Positions 6,246 through 14,549 of a stretch of 64,000 nt of DNA are shown piece by piece. Location of the stretch: the NCBI GenBank assembly GCA_039630245.1, contig JBCNVK010000004.1, positions 124,001 through 188,000 on the forward strand, written 5' to 3'. Made by a program: the position numbers and the translations under genes. Numbering within the stretch: the stretch's first letter is position 1; every line of letters starts with the position of its first letter. Source of the stretch: SpSt-205 sp039630245 (GTDB lineage Bacteria; Bacteroidota; Bacteroidia; SpSt-205). The notes under the pieces are model-generated. The model saw only the letters and a program-made list of their open reading frames with translations. It searched no databases and had not been told where the DNA came from.

Positions 6246-9070
6246 CCACGCCCACTTGGGATTGGCGCGGGGTATGGCATATCCTGCCTAGGACGGAAAG
6301 GCACATGGCGCGCCTCTTCTTTGTCTTCCTTCTTGTGAGCTGGGGTGCTTTGGTTGCGGCCTGGCTCGGGCGCTACAGCTTTAAAGAAGCCTTTGTCCCT
6401 TTTTACTACTATGAGGAAGAGATAGCTCCTATTGACCTTCGCCGCATCCAGTACCGCAACTACCTGGTGGAACTGCCCGTACGGCGGGTGTACGAGCTTA
6501 CGGCTACCGAACTTTTAGCCCCGCAAAAAAGCGCCATACTCTTAGGGTGGCTAGGGATTGTTTTGGGGTGGGCTACGCTCCTTGCAGCGGCCACCCGCAT
6601 GCAGGGCTTTTTACCCTACCTAGTATATTTTGGCTGGGTAGTTTGGGTCCATTCGAGTAAGGCCGCTTGGGCTTGGGCGGGCACCGATCCGTTTTACGTT
6701 GTTTCGCTAGGGCTCTCACTAGTCGTACTTCTGCCCACTTTATCCATTCAAATGGGCCTTTGGCGGCTAGAAATGCGCCACACCGTCCTTCTTTTAACGG
6801 CGGGGGTAGCTGGCGTTCTAGGCCTACCAGGAATCTGGAAGGGCCTTGGCGTGCTCCACGAGGCGCTAGTTTTCCCAGGCCTTTTGGGATTAGTAGCGGC
6901 AGGCGTAGGGGCTCTCTTGGGACCTTTAGCTCTTTTGGCCGTAGGCGTATATATCCTAACCCGCTGGCGTGCAGGCCTATTGGGCTATGGCTTTCTCGCA
7001 GGCTTGAGCTTAGGACTCAGCGCAGGGATAGCCTTCCTGCCCCAAGACCTCAGTCATACGCTTACCTTGACCTTAGGCCTACTGGGACTTATAGCAGGCT
7101 TTGTAGGGCTTCAACCCTACTACCCCTTATGGACCGATGGTTTCCGCCACCCCGCAGCCCTTCTGTGGAGCTGGGCCGGTATAAATTTTTTAGCCACAGT
7201 GCCGCTGGCTTATCATCTCAACGCCTACCAGTACTTTTATTTCTACTCCACCATTCGCCTCTGGCAGACCTTTTTGGGGGTAGGGCTTTTGGGGGGCGCG
7301 CTCTACGTGGGCCTGAATTTTTGGGTCCTTTGGCAAACACGCCAGATGACGTACTGGGACCTTCCCAAAAGCCCACGTCTCCCTTTAGCCCTGGTGTTCT
7401 TTCTCCAGATTATGGTAGGGGCTGGGTTTGAAGTAGAGGAGAATTGGCCAATTACGCGTTTTCCCGCCCGATGGCAGGCGCTGGCCGCGGCCGAAAGCAG
7501 CCTCCTTGCGGAAGATTGGGAGACCGCCGAAAAAGCCCATCAAAAAGCGCTCCTCTTTCTGCCCTTTGAGTCGCGTTTAGCCTACAATTTGGCCCATATC
7601 CAGCTTCAGCTGGGGAAAGAGCTAGAGAAAGTGGCCCTCCGCTGTGAAGAGGCCCTTTTGACGCGTCCTTTTCTTCCAGCTGCCCTCCAAGCCGCGCTCT
7701 TGTGGCTTCAATTGGAACGGCCCGTGCGCGCAGCCCAGCTCCTTCAGCGTTATACTAATCGCTTCGGTCCCAATCCGCGCGCCTTCAACCAGCTCGCCTT
7801 TCTCTTTTACAGGCTAAATACGCCCGATTCTGCCGCCTTTTACTGGAAGGAAGCAATTCGTCTGGCGCCAACTAATCCTACCTATTATGCACACTTGGCA
7901 CTACTTTACTTGCGCTATGAGCGTCGGCAGTGGGCTGCGCGCGTAGCCAGTAGTATCCCCTCCCCCTTCCCGCCAGCGGTAGTGGAGAATCTTGCCTATT
8001 TGCACCTTATGAGAGTGCTACCGAAACCGCCGCCAAACCCCACAGGCCAAAACGCCCAGTGGCTCGGCCTGGCTCAAGACACTACTCCCCTTGGTCGGTG
8101 GAGTGCAGCCCTTCAGGCGCGCAAGCTAGGGCAGGTAACCTCCTTTCTGCCTTACTTCTACCAGCATGACCGTGAGCTCTACCCCTATGCAGTACGCTAT
8201 ACGGCTCTCCACTTCTTAGAAGCAGGCTTGGCTCGGAAAGCCGCTGACCTTTTTCTCCAAGCGGGTACGCCGCGCGATTCCCTTTATGCGGCGTATGCCT
8301 TAGCGGAGGGGGGCTGCTGGGAGGCGGCCTACACCTTAGCTAGCCGTCTGCTAGCCTCCTACCCCGAAGTGGAAGAAGAGGCCCGCCGAGAAGTAAGCGT
8401 CCTCCTAGCTGCTTCGGGAAATTTTCTAGAAGCTAATCTCGTCGAGCCTCTCGCCAACTGGACGGATCAGGACTATTTGCGGTTTGGCTTATACACCTTC
8501 CTTCGGGGTGATATTCAGACAGCGGTCCAGGGGCTACGCCCGTGGGTAGATAGGGGAGCTACCTACGATGCCCCCTACGAGTGGGTTGCGCGCCTTTTCC
8601 TGCTTCAAAAGGACACGGCGGCGGCGCTGGAAAACCTCTCGGCCGGCCTTCAGCGCGTACCGGCCTCTTTTCGGCTTCATGCCCTCCAAGCCGAAATTTA
8701 TCTAAGCCTACCCGATAAAAGGGAGGTAGCCGATAGGCTTTTAGATAGTCTGAGTAAGCGCCTCGGTGGGCTTGAAGATACGGTGCGGTTTTATACGCTT
8801 CGGCTGAGGCGATGGGGAGCCAAATGGCTAACAGATTCCCTCCTTCAAAGGCTGCCTGGCTGGAAGGACGGCTTAGCGGCGTATGCCCAAGCTCTTCTTG
8901 AGCAGGGACGAAGCACTCAGGCCTACGAGCTACTTGCAAGGTCTTTAGAATTAGATCCCTACGACAGAGTGGCCTGGCGCCTGTATGGCGAAGCGGCGCG
9001 TCGGCTCAACCTGCCCGATGAGGCGGCCTTTGCCGAGCGCAAGCCTGATCCATGCCCCGCTGCGCTATAG
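6242..9070 (+). CDS. Multi-pass membrane protein with C-terminal TPR repeats
   Basis: A 942-residue protein in two halves. The first ~400 residues hold roughly ten hydrophobic spans; the rest is a helical TPR solenoid, with repeats such as AFNQLAFLFYRLNTPDSAAFYWKEA cut into 34-residue units and spaced to the C-terminus. The layout suggests an inner-membrane anchor with a protein-interaction domain. I do not recognise a named family. The start ATG at 6242 overlaps the symporter stop, which rules out the longer in-frame reading upstream. The 3' end overlaps purN by 19 bp, so symporter, this gene and purN form one operon. Confidence 0.75.
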   Translation: MTTPTWDWRGVWHILPRTERHMARLFFVFLLVSWGALVAAWLGRYSFKEAFVPFYYYEEEIAPIDLRRIQYRNYLVELPVRRVYELTATELLAPQKSAILLGWLGIVLGWATLLAAATRMQGFLPYLVYFGWVVWVHSSKAAWAWAGTDPFYVVSLGLSLVVLLPTLSIQMGLWRLEMRHTVLLLTAGVAGVLGLPGIWKGLGVLHEALVFPGLLGLVAAGVGALLGPLALLAVGVYILTRWRAGLLGYGFLAGLSLGLSAGIAFLPQDLSHTLTLTLGLLGLIAGFVGLQPYYPLWTDGFRHPAALLWSWAGINFLATVPLAYHLNAYQYFYFYSTIRLWQTFLGVGLLGGALYVGLNFWVLWQTRQMTYWDLPKSPRLPLALVFFLQIMVGAGFEVEENWPITRFPARWQALAAAESSLLAEDWETAEKAHQKALLFLPFESRLAYNLAHIQLQLGKELEKVALRCEEALLTRPFLPAALQAALLWLQLERPVRAAQLLQRYTNRFGPNPRAFNQLAFLFYRLNTPDSAAFYWKEAIRLAPTNPTYYAHLALLYLRYERRQWAARVASSIPSPFPPAVVENLAYLHLMRVLPKPPPNPTGQNAQWLGLAQDTTPLGRWSAALQARKLGQVTSFLPYFYQHDRELYPYAVRYTALHFLEAGLARKAADLFLQAGTPRDSLYAAYALAEGGCWEAAYTLASRLLASYPEVEEEARREVSVLLAASGNFLEANLVEPLANWTDQDYLRFGLYTFLRGDIQTAVQGLRPWVDRGATYDAPYEWVARLFLLQKDTAAALENLSAGLQRVPASFRLHALQAEIYLSLPDKREVADRLLDSLSKRLGGLEDTVRFYTLRLRRWGAKWLTDSLLQRLPGWKDGLAAYAQALLEQGRSTQAYELLARSLELDPYDRVAWRLYGEAARRLNLPDEAAFAERKPDPCPAAL

Positions 9071-9645
9071 CCTATTCAGGTCGCGGCCGGCTGGCCGCTG
9101 CCATAGCGGAGTTTTTTCTAGCGCGTCAGAGCCCCGTGATTGGCCTTGTTGATCGACCCAGCGCTAATCGACAGGCTCTGGAAGCGCTAGGCGTGCCCGT
9201 ATATACCATCCGCAATACGGCCGAGGATTGGCTCCACCTATGTGAGCGAGAAGGTATAGAATGCATCGCTTTAGCGGGGTATCTCAGCCTTGTTCCGGCT
9301 GAGGTAGTGCGGCGATACGCTGGCCGTCTACTTAATAGCCACCCGGCCCTCCTACCAGCTTTCGGAGGCAAAGGCCTGTACGGACGCCACGTCCATGCCG
9401 CCGTAGTAGCCGCTGGCTGCGCCGAAAGCGGCCTAACGATTCACTTAGTAGATGAAAATTACGACACAGGTCCCATACTTTATCAGGTGCGTCTGCCTAT
9501 CGCTGGCCTTTCGGTAGAGGAAGTAGAAGCTTTTATTCAGGCAGTCGAACGGGCGGTTTATCCGGCCTTTGTTTGGCGCTTCTGCCAAAGTCTGAGGCTT
9601 ACAAGAAGCCAGAACGCGCCAAATAGCCAGGCTATAAGCCCCTGA
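9052..9645 (+). CDS. purN: Phosphoribosylglycinamide formyltransferase (PurN-like)
   Basis: PurN transfers the formyl group of 10-formyl-THF to GAR in purine synthesis. The core motif is clear: LNSHPALLPAFGGKGLYGRHVH followed by SGLTIHLVDENYDTGPILYQ, with the catalytic His of HPALLPAF and Asp of YDTGPI. The N-terminus (IAYSGRGRLAAAI) is a weak match to the usual SGxGSN phosphate loop, so the gene may be diverged. Length is 197 residues, normal for the family. The 3' end overlaps the convergent PHP-like gene by 88 bp. Confidence 0.85.
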   Translation: MPRCAIAYSGRGRLAAAIAEFFLARQSPVIGLVDRPSANRQALEALGVPVYTIRNTAEDWLHLCEREGIECIALAGYLSLVPAEVVRRYAGRLLNSHPALLPAFGGKGLYGRHVHAAVVAAGCAESGLTIHLVDENYDTGPILYQVRLPIAGLSVEEVEAFIQAVERAVYPAFVWRFCQSLRLTRSQNAPNSQAISP

Positions 9646-10694
9646 ACCGAAGGGAAAGGGCGTCTGGGCGGGATTCCTCGGCGCTTCGGTCCACCCCGCA
9701 CAAGCGGCGAAGCATACAGCTCCACCTGAGCCGTATAGGCTTCCAGCCGCAGGTAGGTATCGTTAGGCCGAATGGCATACGTCAAGCTGTCCGTCCGATA
9801 AACTACCTGCCGTACTTCCCCTCCTTGCCCAATCAGCCGCAGAGAGTCCGCTACAAGGGTAAGCTTAATCCGCAGAAGCGTTTCCCCCACTATCTCTACC
9901 TGCTGAAGGCGCGGATAGGGCCCCTGGATGGGAAAGGGTGTGCGATTCCTATACCCTACCGTTCGCCCTTCAAATAAGGCGGCACGCAGGCTCTCCACAG
10001 GCGCTTTCTCAGGCAGTAGTACTTCGGTCCAACGGCTCATGAGCTGATGGGGGTTTTCCACATCATGCACATTGTCGTGGGCTAGAATAGGTGCAAAGTG
10101 CCCTGAAGAGAGAGCGCTATCCCATTCCGCCACAGAGTCGCCAAAACGATTCAGCACTTCTATCGCCTCGTAGCCTCCCAGCTGGGCTAGGTGAGGGCCC
10201 GTGTAGCTGCGCATAAAGCGAGGATGGGCCAGAACAAGGAACCCTGTAACAGGCCGCAGCCGCTCAAGGACGAATTGCCGCATGGCTAAGGTTTGGCCGA
10301 AGGGGAAGTCCCACCACACAACTTGGCTGGGCCAGAAGCAGAGCTGATGAATTTTGCCCAAATTCCAGCCATGCTCGTAGAGCGGGAGAGGACTGGCAGG
10401 ATTTACCCGCTGATAGTCCGAAAGGCCAATCCAGGCATAGCCTAACCGCTTATAGACGCGCTGGATAGCAGGGGCTTCTTGGTAACCCTCGGTAAGACCG
10501 CCCCAAGTGCGCGTATGGATATGAAAGTTAGCGCGCGCCCACACAAGCGGTGCGCGTGCAAAGGGGTTATACCACGAATGGCCTGTAAAGGGCTGGCGCG
10601 GGGCCCATTCGTACACCGGGACTAGGCTATACCACAGGCTAAGAAGGCCCAGTCCCAAGGTACCTACAAGAAGAAGAGAATTAGACCAGGGCAC
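9558..10694 (-). CDS. Membrane-anchored PHP-like phosphoesterase
   Basis: A 378-residue protein with a hydrophobic segment at each end (residues ~6-26 and ~350-370). The middle carries PHP-type metal-ligand motifs: FHIHTRTWGG (HxH, ~residue 57), WIGLSDYQ, LVLAHPRF and LAHDNVHD. These fit a PHP superfamily metal-dependent hydrolase displayed outside the inner membrane. The usual HxH...H...D pattern is only partly regular, so activity is inferred. It overlaps the aminotransferase by 14 bp upstream and purN by 88 bp at the convergent end. Confidence 0.62.
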   Translation of the reverse strand: MPWSNSLLLVGTLGLGLLSLWYSLVPVYEWAPRQPFTGHSWYNPFARAPLVWARANFHIHTRTWGGLTEGYQEAPAIQRVYKRLGYAWIGLSDYQRVNPASPLPLYEHGWNLGKIHQLCFWPSQVVWWDFPFGQTLAMRQFVLERLRPVTGFLVLAHPRFMRSYTGPHLAQLGGYEAIEVLNRFGDSVAEWDSALSSGHFAPILAHDNVHDVENPHQLMSRWTEVLLPEKAPVESLRAALFEGRTVGYRNRTPFPIQGPYPRLQQVEIVGETLLRIKLTLVADSLRLIGQGGEVRQVVYRTDSLTYAIRPNDTYLRLEAYTAQVELYASPLVRGGPKRRGIPPRRPFPSVQGLIAWLFGAFWLLVSLRLWQKRQTKAG

Positions 10695-11880
10695 TCAACG
10701 CTTCTACTATCCGAGGCAGACCGGCCTTGATTTCGCTTAGGGCTACGGCGTAGCTAAGCCGCAGATGCTGAGGCGCCCCAAAGGCGGTCCCTGAGACTAA
10801 GGCAATCCCATGAGCCAAAAGATATTCTGTAAGGCTGTCCGCATCAGCGATAATCTCCCCAGTAGGCGTTACTTTGCCCAAAAAGCTCGAGACATTGAGC
10901 AGGAAGTAGAAGGCGCCTTCGGGAAGATAGGGCTCGGTCTGAGGCAAATGGGCTTTTAGGTAGGCATATATGTAATCGCGCCGCTCGCGAAAGGCTTGGA
11001 TCATCGGGGCTAGGAGCTGGGTGAGATCGCTCTGCAGGCCAGCTAAGGCGGCTTTCTGGGCAATTAGATTGGCGCCAGAGCTGATTTGGCCTTGTACTTT
11101 GGCCATAGCAGCCGCTAGCTTCGGCGGCGCTAGGGCATAGCCCAACCGCCAGCCCGGCATGGCAAAGGCCTTGGAAAATCCATTGCATATCACGGTCCGC
11201 TCTGTCAGGGAAGGTACTTGGGCCGGCGATACATGGCGCCCCTCATACCGAATCAGCTCGTAAATCTCATCCGAAATGACCCATACCTGAGGATAGGCGG
11301 AGAGCACCTCCGCTAAAGCCTCCAGTTCGGCCCGACTATAGCAACTTCCTGTAGGATTAGACGGGCTACAGAGAATAAGTGCTTTGGTGCGAGGGCTGAG
11401 GAAGCGCGCTAGCTTTTCAGGCGTGAGCTTATACCCTTCCACTTGGGTAGTAGGTGCTATAACCGGCTGCCCCTGCGCCAGATGTACTAGAGGTAGATAA
11501 GATACCCAGTAGGGAGCTGGTATAACTACCTCCTCTCCTGGCTCTATAAGGGAAAAAAGAGCGTTGAAAATGGCCTGCTTGGAACCGTTAGAGACCACTA
11601 CCCATTCAACTGAGCAGGGAATGCCATAGGTGCGGTGGTAGTAGCTCGCTATAGCCTCACGCAGGGGGGCAATACCTGGTACAGGGGGGTAAGGCGCATG
11701 GCCTTCTTGGATAGCGGCGATGGCCGCCGCTCGAATAGGTTCGGGGACAGGAAAGTCAGGCTCCCCTAAGAGAAGGGAAAGCACCGGCTTGCCCGCTGCG
11801 CGTAGCTCGCGCACACGCTGGGCCATTCCCAGCGTCTGGGCCTCGCTAAGCTGCGCTACGCGCTGGGCTACCGCCGTCAA
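10681..11880 (-). CDS. Class I aminotransferase (aspartate aminotransferase type)
   Basis: A 399-residue PLP-dependent aminotransferase of fold type I. Visible are LGEPDFPVPEPI near the N-terminus, VVSNGSKQAIF near residue 100, CSPSNPTGSCYS near 175, SDEIYELIRYEG near 208 and the PLP lysine in NGFSKAFAMPGWRLGY near 240, with the C-terminal arginine in LRLSYA. This matches the bacterial AspC Ib subgroup. The start is TTG at 11880 and overlaps the regulator stop (TTGA), implying coupled translation with the TetR gene. Confidence 0.9.
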   Translation of the reverse strand: MTAVAQRVAQLSEAQTLGMAQRVRELRAAGKPVLSLLLGEPDFPVPEPIRAAAIAAIQEGHAPYPPVPGIAPLREAIASYYHRTYGIPCSVEWVVVSNGSKQAIFNALFSLIEPGEEVVIPAPYWVSYLPLVHLAQGQPVIAPTTQVEGYKLTPEKLARFLSPRTKALILCSPSNPTGSCYSRAELEALAEVLSAYPQVWVISDEIYELIRYEGRHVSPAQVPSLTERTVICNGFSKAFAMPGWRLGYALAPPKLAAAMAKVQGQISSGANLIAQKAALAGLQSDLTQLLAPMIQAFRERRDYIYAYLKAHLPQTEPYLPEGAFYFLLNVSSFLGKVTPTGEIIADADSLTEYLLAHGIALVSGTAFGAPQHLRLSYAVALSEIKAGLPRIVEALSALV

Positions 11881-12530
11881 GATAGAACGGTTAGGCGCGG
11901 CAGCTTCAGCCTACCCAGCGCAAAGCGTAAAACTTCGTAAGCGCTGTCCAGAATGTTCTGCCCCATCAGCTCAAGCGGCAGACGCAAATACGTCTCTACC
12001 GCTTTCTCGGTATCCTCAAAGCCTTCGGACTCATCATTCAGCCAGAAGCGAATAAGCGCCCAATGAACCCCCCACAAGACATCTAGGTATAGATTCTCCA
12101 AGTGGCGCGACCGAATCTCCTCCGCAATCACCCCTTCCTGAATCACCTCCGCCATGTGCGACCGAAACTTACGCTGATAGCCCCTCAGGAGGGTAAATTG
12201 CGTATAGGTCTTAGCAATGAAGCTGCGATCCTTGATAACATTCTCAAAGAAGGTGAAGAAGTAGGCCAATATCTTCTCGCGGGCCGAGTAATTAGTATAG
12301 CTTTCCGAATTCTTGAGGATATTTATCACCTCATCCGCATAGGCCGTCCATATCTTTCGCCCGATCGCATCCAGCGAGGCAAAATGCTTATAAAAATCGG
12401 CCTCTGAGATATCCAGCATCTTACAGAAGGAAAATACATTCATGCGTTGAATTTTGTCCTCCACGACGAGCTGTTTGTAGAGGTCTACGATGCGGTTTTC
12501 CAGAGAGACCTCTTTAGTTTTTGTGGCCAT
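11877..12530 (-). CDS. TetR/AcrR-family transcriptional regulator
   Basis: A 217-residue regulator. The N-terminal ~60 residues are a TetR-type helix-turn-helix (region MNVFSFCKMLDISEADFYKHFASLDAIGRKIW), with the conserved Y-K-H-F pattern of the recognition helix. The remaining helical domain is a ligand pocket of the kind seen in Bacteroidota TetR proteins. Ligand unknown. It is leaderless by position (TACCTTTG, four bases, ATG) and shares a 26-bp divergent gap with the BadF-type kinase; it is co-transcribed with the aminotransferase, which it might regulate. Confidence 0.8.
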   Translation of the reverse strand: MATKTKEVSLENRIVDLYKQLVVEDKIQRMNVFSFCKMLDISEADFYKHFASLDAIGRKIWTAYADEVINILKNSESYTNYSAREKILAYFFTFFENVIKDRSFIAKTYTQFTLLRGYQRKFRSHMAEVIQEGVIAEEIRSRHLENLYLDVLWGVHWALIRFWLNDESEGFEDTEKAVETYLRLPLELMGQNILDSAYEVLRFALGRLKLPRLTVLS

Positions 12531-12534
12531 GGCA

Positions 12535-12542
12535 CAAAGGTA
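12535..12542 (-). promoter_or_regulatory. -7 promoter element of the TetR gene
   Basis: TACCTTTG on the minus strand, then TGCC and ATG at 12530. Exact consensus. The next base but one starts the divergent element at 12544, so the two promoters are back to back. Confidence 0.75.
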
Positions 12543-12543
12543 A

Positions 12544-12551
12544 GAAATTTG
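12544..12551 (+). promoter_or_regulatory. Probable -7 element of the BadF-type kinase gene
   Basis: GAAATTTG on the plus strand, one mismatch to TAnnTTTG, then five bases (GCAGG) and ATG at 12557. Only 1 bp separates it from the divergent TetR element. Confidence 0.5.
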
Positions 12552-12556
12552 GCAGG

Positions 12557-13426
12557 ATGTGGCTACTGGAGGTAGGCGCTACGAAGACCGACTGGCTTAT
12601 TGGCACACCTCAAGGTCTAGTGCGCCACACCCTCCAAGGGCTCAATACGGAAGCGGAAGGCTGGAAAGCCGCCGAAGCCTACATCGAAAGGCTTCAGCAG
12701 GTACAGAAGCTCTATGGGTTTGCTAGGCCTCGGCATATATGGTATTATGGGCCTGCGCTCCACGAGGCCGAAGCACGCCAGCGCCTCCAAAGCCTTTTAG
12801 CGGAGGCCTTCGGACTGCCACGAGAAGCCGTGGAGGTAGCGCATGACCTTTTAGGCGCCGCCCGGGCTGCTTGGGGCGAAGCCGCGGGAATAGTCGGGAT
12901 TTTAGGCACAGGTTCTAACTGCGCTCTGTGGGATGGTCAGGCGCTCATTCAGCAGGCGGGCGGCCACGGTTATCTTCTTGGCGATGAAGGCAGCGGTGCC
13001 GACCTAGGCCGGCATTTCCTCAGCGCCCTCCTTTATGCAGAGGTACCAGCAGATTTAGAGGCGGCTTTCTGGGCCGAAAACCCTTATCCTGAGGCCTCAG
13101 CACCGCTACGCCTGCGGCAAAAGGCATACACTAGTGCACGTCCTTCGGCTTTCTTAGCTGGCTTTGCCCCTTTCCTTGCGCGCCATCAGAGGCACCCTTG
13201 GGTAAAGGCGCTTGTAAGCGAGCGCTTTACGCACTTTCACCGGCGCACCTGGCGGCGATGGGGTATAAGGAAGCCTATCCGCTATATCGGCGGTGTGGCA
13301 CGCGCCTTTGCTGGACTTTTAGAGGCGACTACCTGCGCCGAAGGCGGTGAGTGGGGCGGTATAGTCGTCGATACCGCTGAGGCCTTATGGGCCTATCACC
13401 AGCGGAAAGAAGGCACGCGCGCCTGA
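12557..13426 (+). CDS. BadF/BadG-type ATPase, probable N-acetylglucosamine kinase
   Basis: A 289-residue actin-fold kinase. It starts LEVGATKTDWLIGT (phosphate-1 loop), has GILGTGSNCALW near residue 115 (phosphate-2), GYLLGDEGSGADLGRHFL near 140 and IGGVARAF near 240 (adenosine motif). In Bacteroidota this family is usually called N-acetylglucosamine kinase, but sugar specificity is not provable here. I chose ATG 12557 because it gives the standard N-terminus; an upstream in-frame ATG at 12521 lies inside the divergent regulator. The 3' end overlaps trpS by 31 bp tail to tail. Confidence 0.82.
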   Translation: MWLLEVGATKTDWLIGTPQGLVRHTLQGLNTEAEGWKAAEAYIERLQQVQKLYGFARPRHIWYYGPALHEAEARQRLQSLLAEAFGLPREAVEVAHDLLGAARAAWGEAAGIVGILGTGSNCALWDGQALIQQAGGHGYLLGDEGSGADLGRHFLSALLYAEVPADLEAAFWAENPYPEASAPLRLRQKAYTSARPSAFLAGFAPFLARHQRHPWVKALVSERFTHFHRRTWRRWGIRKPIRYIGGVARAFAGLLEATTCAEGGEWGGIVVDTAEALWAYHQRKEGTRA

Positions 13427-14391
13427 AAGCCGATGGCCTCTCGCACACGCCCAAGCACCTTAGCCGCTTCGGCGCGTGCTCGCTCTGCCCCCTTCTGAAG
13501 GATAGCCTCCAGCGCCGCCTTATCCTGCATCCACTGCTGATAGGCCGCGCGCTGAGGCGCGAAGCGCTCCCGCAAAACCCGAAAAAGCTCCCCCTTGGCC
13601 TGACCATACCCATACCCGCCCTCCACATAGCGTCTCCGCATTTCCTCCACCTCCTCAGGGGAGGCTACCACCGAATACAGCTGAAATACAATACACCGAT
13701 TGGGATCCTTAGGCGCTTCAACCGGCGTTGAATCCGTAACAATGCGCCGCACTCGCCGCTCCAGCTCCACCTCATCGCCTAAAACATCTAGCGTATTCCC
13801 ATAGCTTTTGCTCATTTTGCGCCCATCTATCCCCGGCAAAAGCATCACCTCTTCCTGGAAAAATCCCGTAGGCAGTTTGAAGACTTCTCCATAGCGCCGA
13901 TTGAAAGCCCCAGCGATATCCCGCGCAATTTCCAAATGCTGCTTTTGGTCTTTTCCGACTGGCACGATATCGGTATCGTACAGCAGAATGTCAGCAGCCA
14001 TCAGGACGGGATAGGTAAAGAGCCCCGCCGAAACTTCCGCTAGGTTGCCAGCTTTTTCTTTGAAGGCATGGGCGTTAGCCAGCATGGGATAGGGCGTTAC
14101 GCAGCCCAGATACCAGCTCAGCTCACATACCTCAGGTACATCAGACTGCCGAAAGAATACATGCCGCTCGGTATCTAGGCCCATAGCCAGCCACGCCGCC
14201 GCTACAGCGTAGGTATTTTCCTGAAGCTGAGCCGGATTATAGACGGTGGTAAGCGCATGGAGGTCCGCAATAAAGAAAAAGGCCGGTTCGCTCTGCTGGC
14301 TAGCTAGCTCAAGGGCTGGCCGAATAGCACCTAAGAGGTTACCCAAATGGGGCTTACCTGAGCTCTGGATGCCTGTGAGTATGCGGCTCAT
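13396..14391 (-). CDS. trpS: Tryptophanyl-tRNA synthetase
   Basis: TrpRS charges tRNA-Trp. The 331-residue class I synthetase shows the TGIQSSGKPHLGN form of the HIGH motif at residues 6-18, KFPVGKDQKQH-like DIVPVGKDQKQHLEIARD in the tryptophan pocket, and KMSKS near residue 193. Length is normal for bacterial TrpRS. The ATG at 14391 overlaps the stop codon of the small THX gene (ATGA), so trpS is probably translated by coupling from a THX-led mRNA. The 3' end overlaps the convergent kinase gene. Confidence 0.95.
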   Translation of the reverse strand: MSRILTGIQSSGKPHLGNLLGAIRPALELASQQSEPAFFFIADLHALTTVYNPAQLQENTYAVAAAWLAMGLDTERHVFFRQSDVPEVCELSWYLGCVTPYPMLANAHAFKEKAGNLAEVSAGLFTYPVLMAADILLYDTDIVPVGKDQKQHLEIARDIAGAFNRRYGEVFKLPTGFFQEEVMLLPGIDGRKMSKSYGNTLDVLGDEVELERRVRRIVTDSTPVEAPKDPNRCIVFQLYSVVASPEEVEEMRRRYVEGGYGYGQAKGELFRVLRERFAPQRAAYQQWMQDKAALEAILQKGAERARAEAAKVLGRVREAIGFQARVPSFRW

Positions 14392-14522
14392 GCCGCCGAA
14401 GAAGCCGTTTTAGGCGCCTCTCCCGGAAGGGGATGTTTGTTTTTGGGCTTGCGTGGGCGGTATTTGCCATACGTACCCCGCCAAATTTTTCCCCGCCGCG
14501 TGCGCCGATCCCCTTTTCCCAT
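14388..14522 (-). CDS. 30S ribosomal protein THX
   Basis: A 44-residue basic protein beginning MGKGDRRTRRGKIWRGTYGK and continuing YRPRKPKNKH, which matches the ribosomal THX family (first known from Thermus, widespread in Bacteroidota) that sits in the head of the 30S subunit. The C-terminal ~14 residues (from PLPGEAPK) are a short extension beyond the usual core. The gene has an exact TACCTTTG element four bases before its ATG and overlaps trpS by 4 bp. It is easily missed by size-limited gene callers. Confidence 0.92.
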   Translation of the reverse strand: MGKGDRRTRRGKIWRGTYGKYRPRKPKNKHPLPGEAPKTASSAA

Positions 14523-14526
14523 GCTA

Positions 14527-14534
14527 CAAAGGTA
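14527..14534 (-). promoter_or_regulatory. -7 promoter element of the THX-trpS operon
   Basis: TACCTTTG on the minus strand, then TAGC and the THX ATG at 14522. It lies in the 27-bp gap after the acyl-CoA synthetase gene. Confidence 0.75.
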
Positions 14535-14549
14535 AGGAAAGGGAGCGTT

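Noticed and set aside
12521..12556. Upstream start at 12521 for the BadF-type kinase
   Set aside because: It lies inside the divergent tetR start region and upstream of the promoter element; ATG 12557 gives the family N-terminus.
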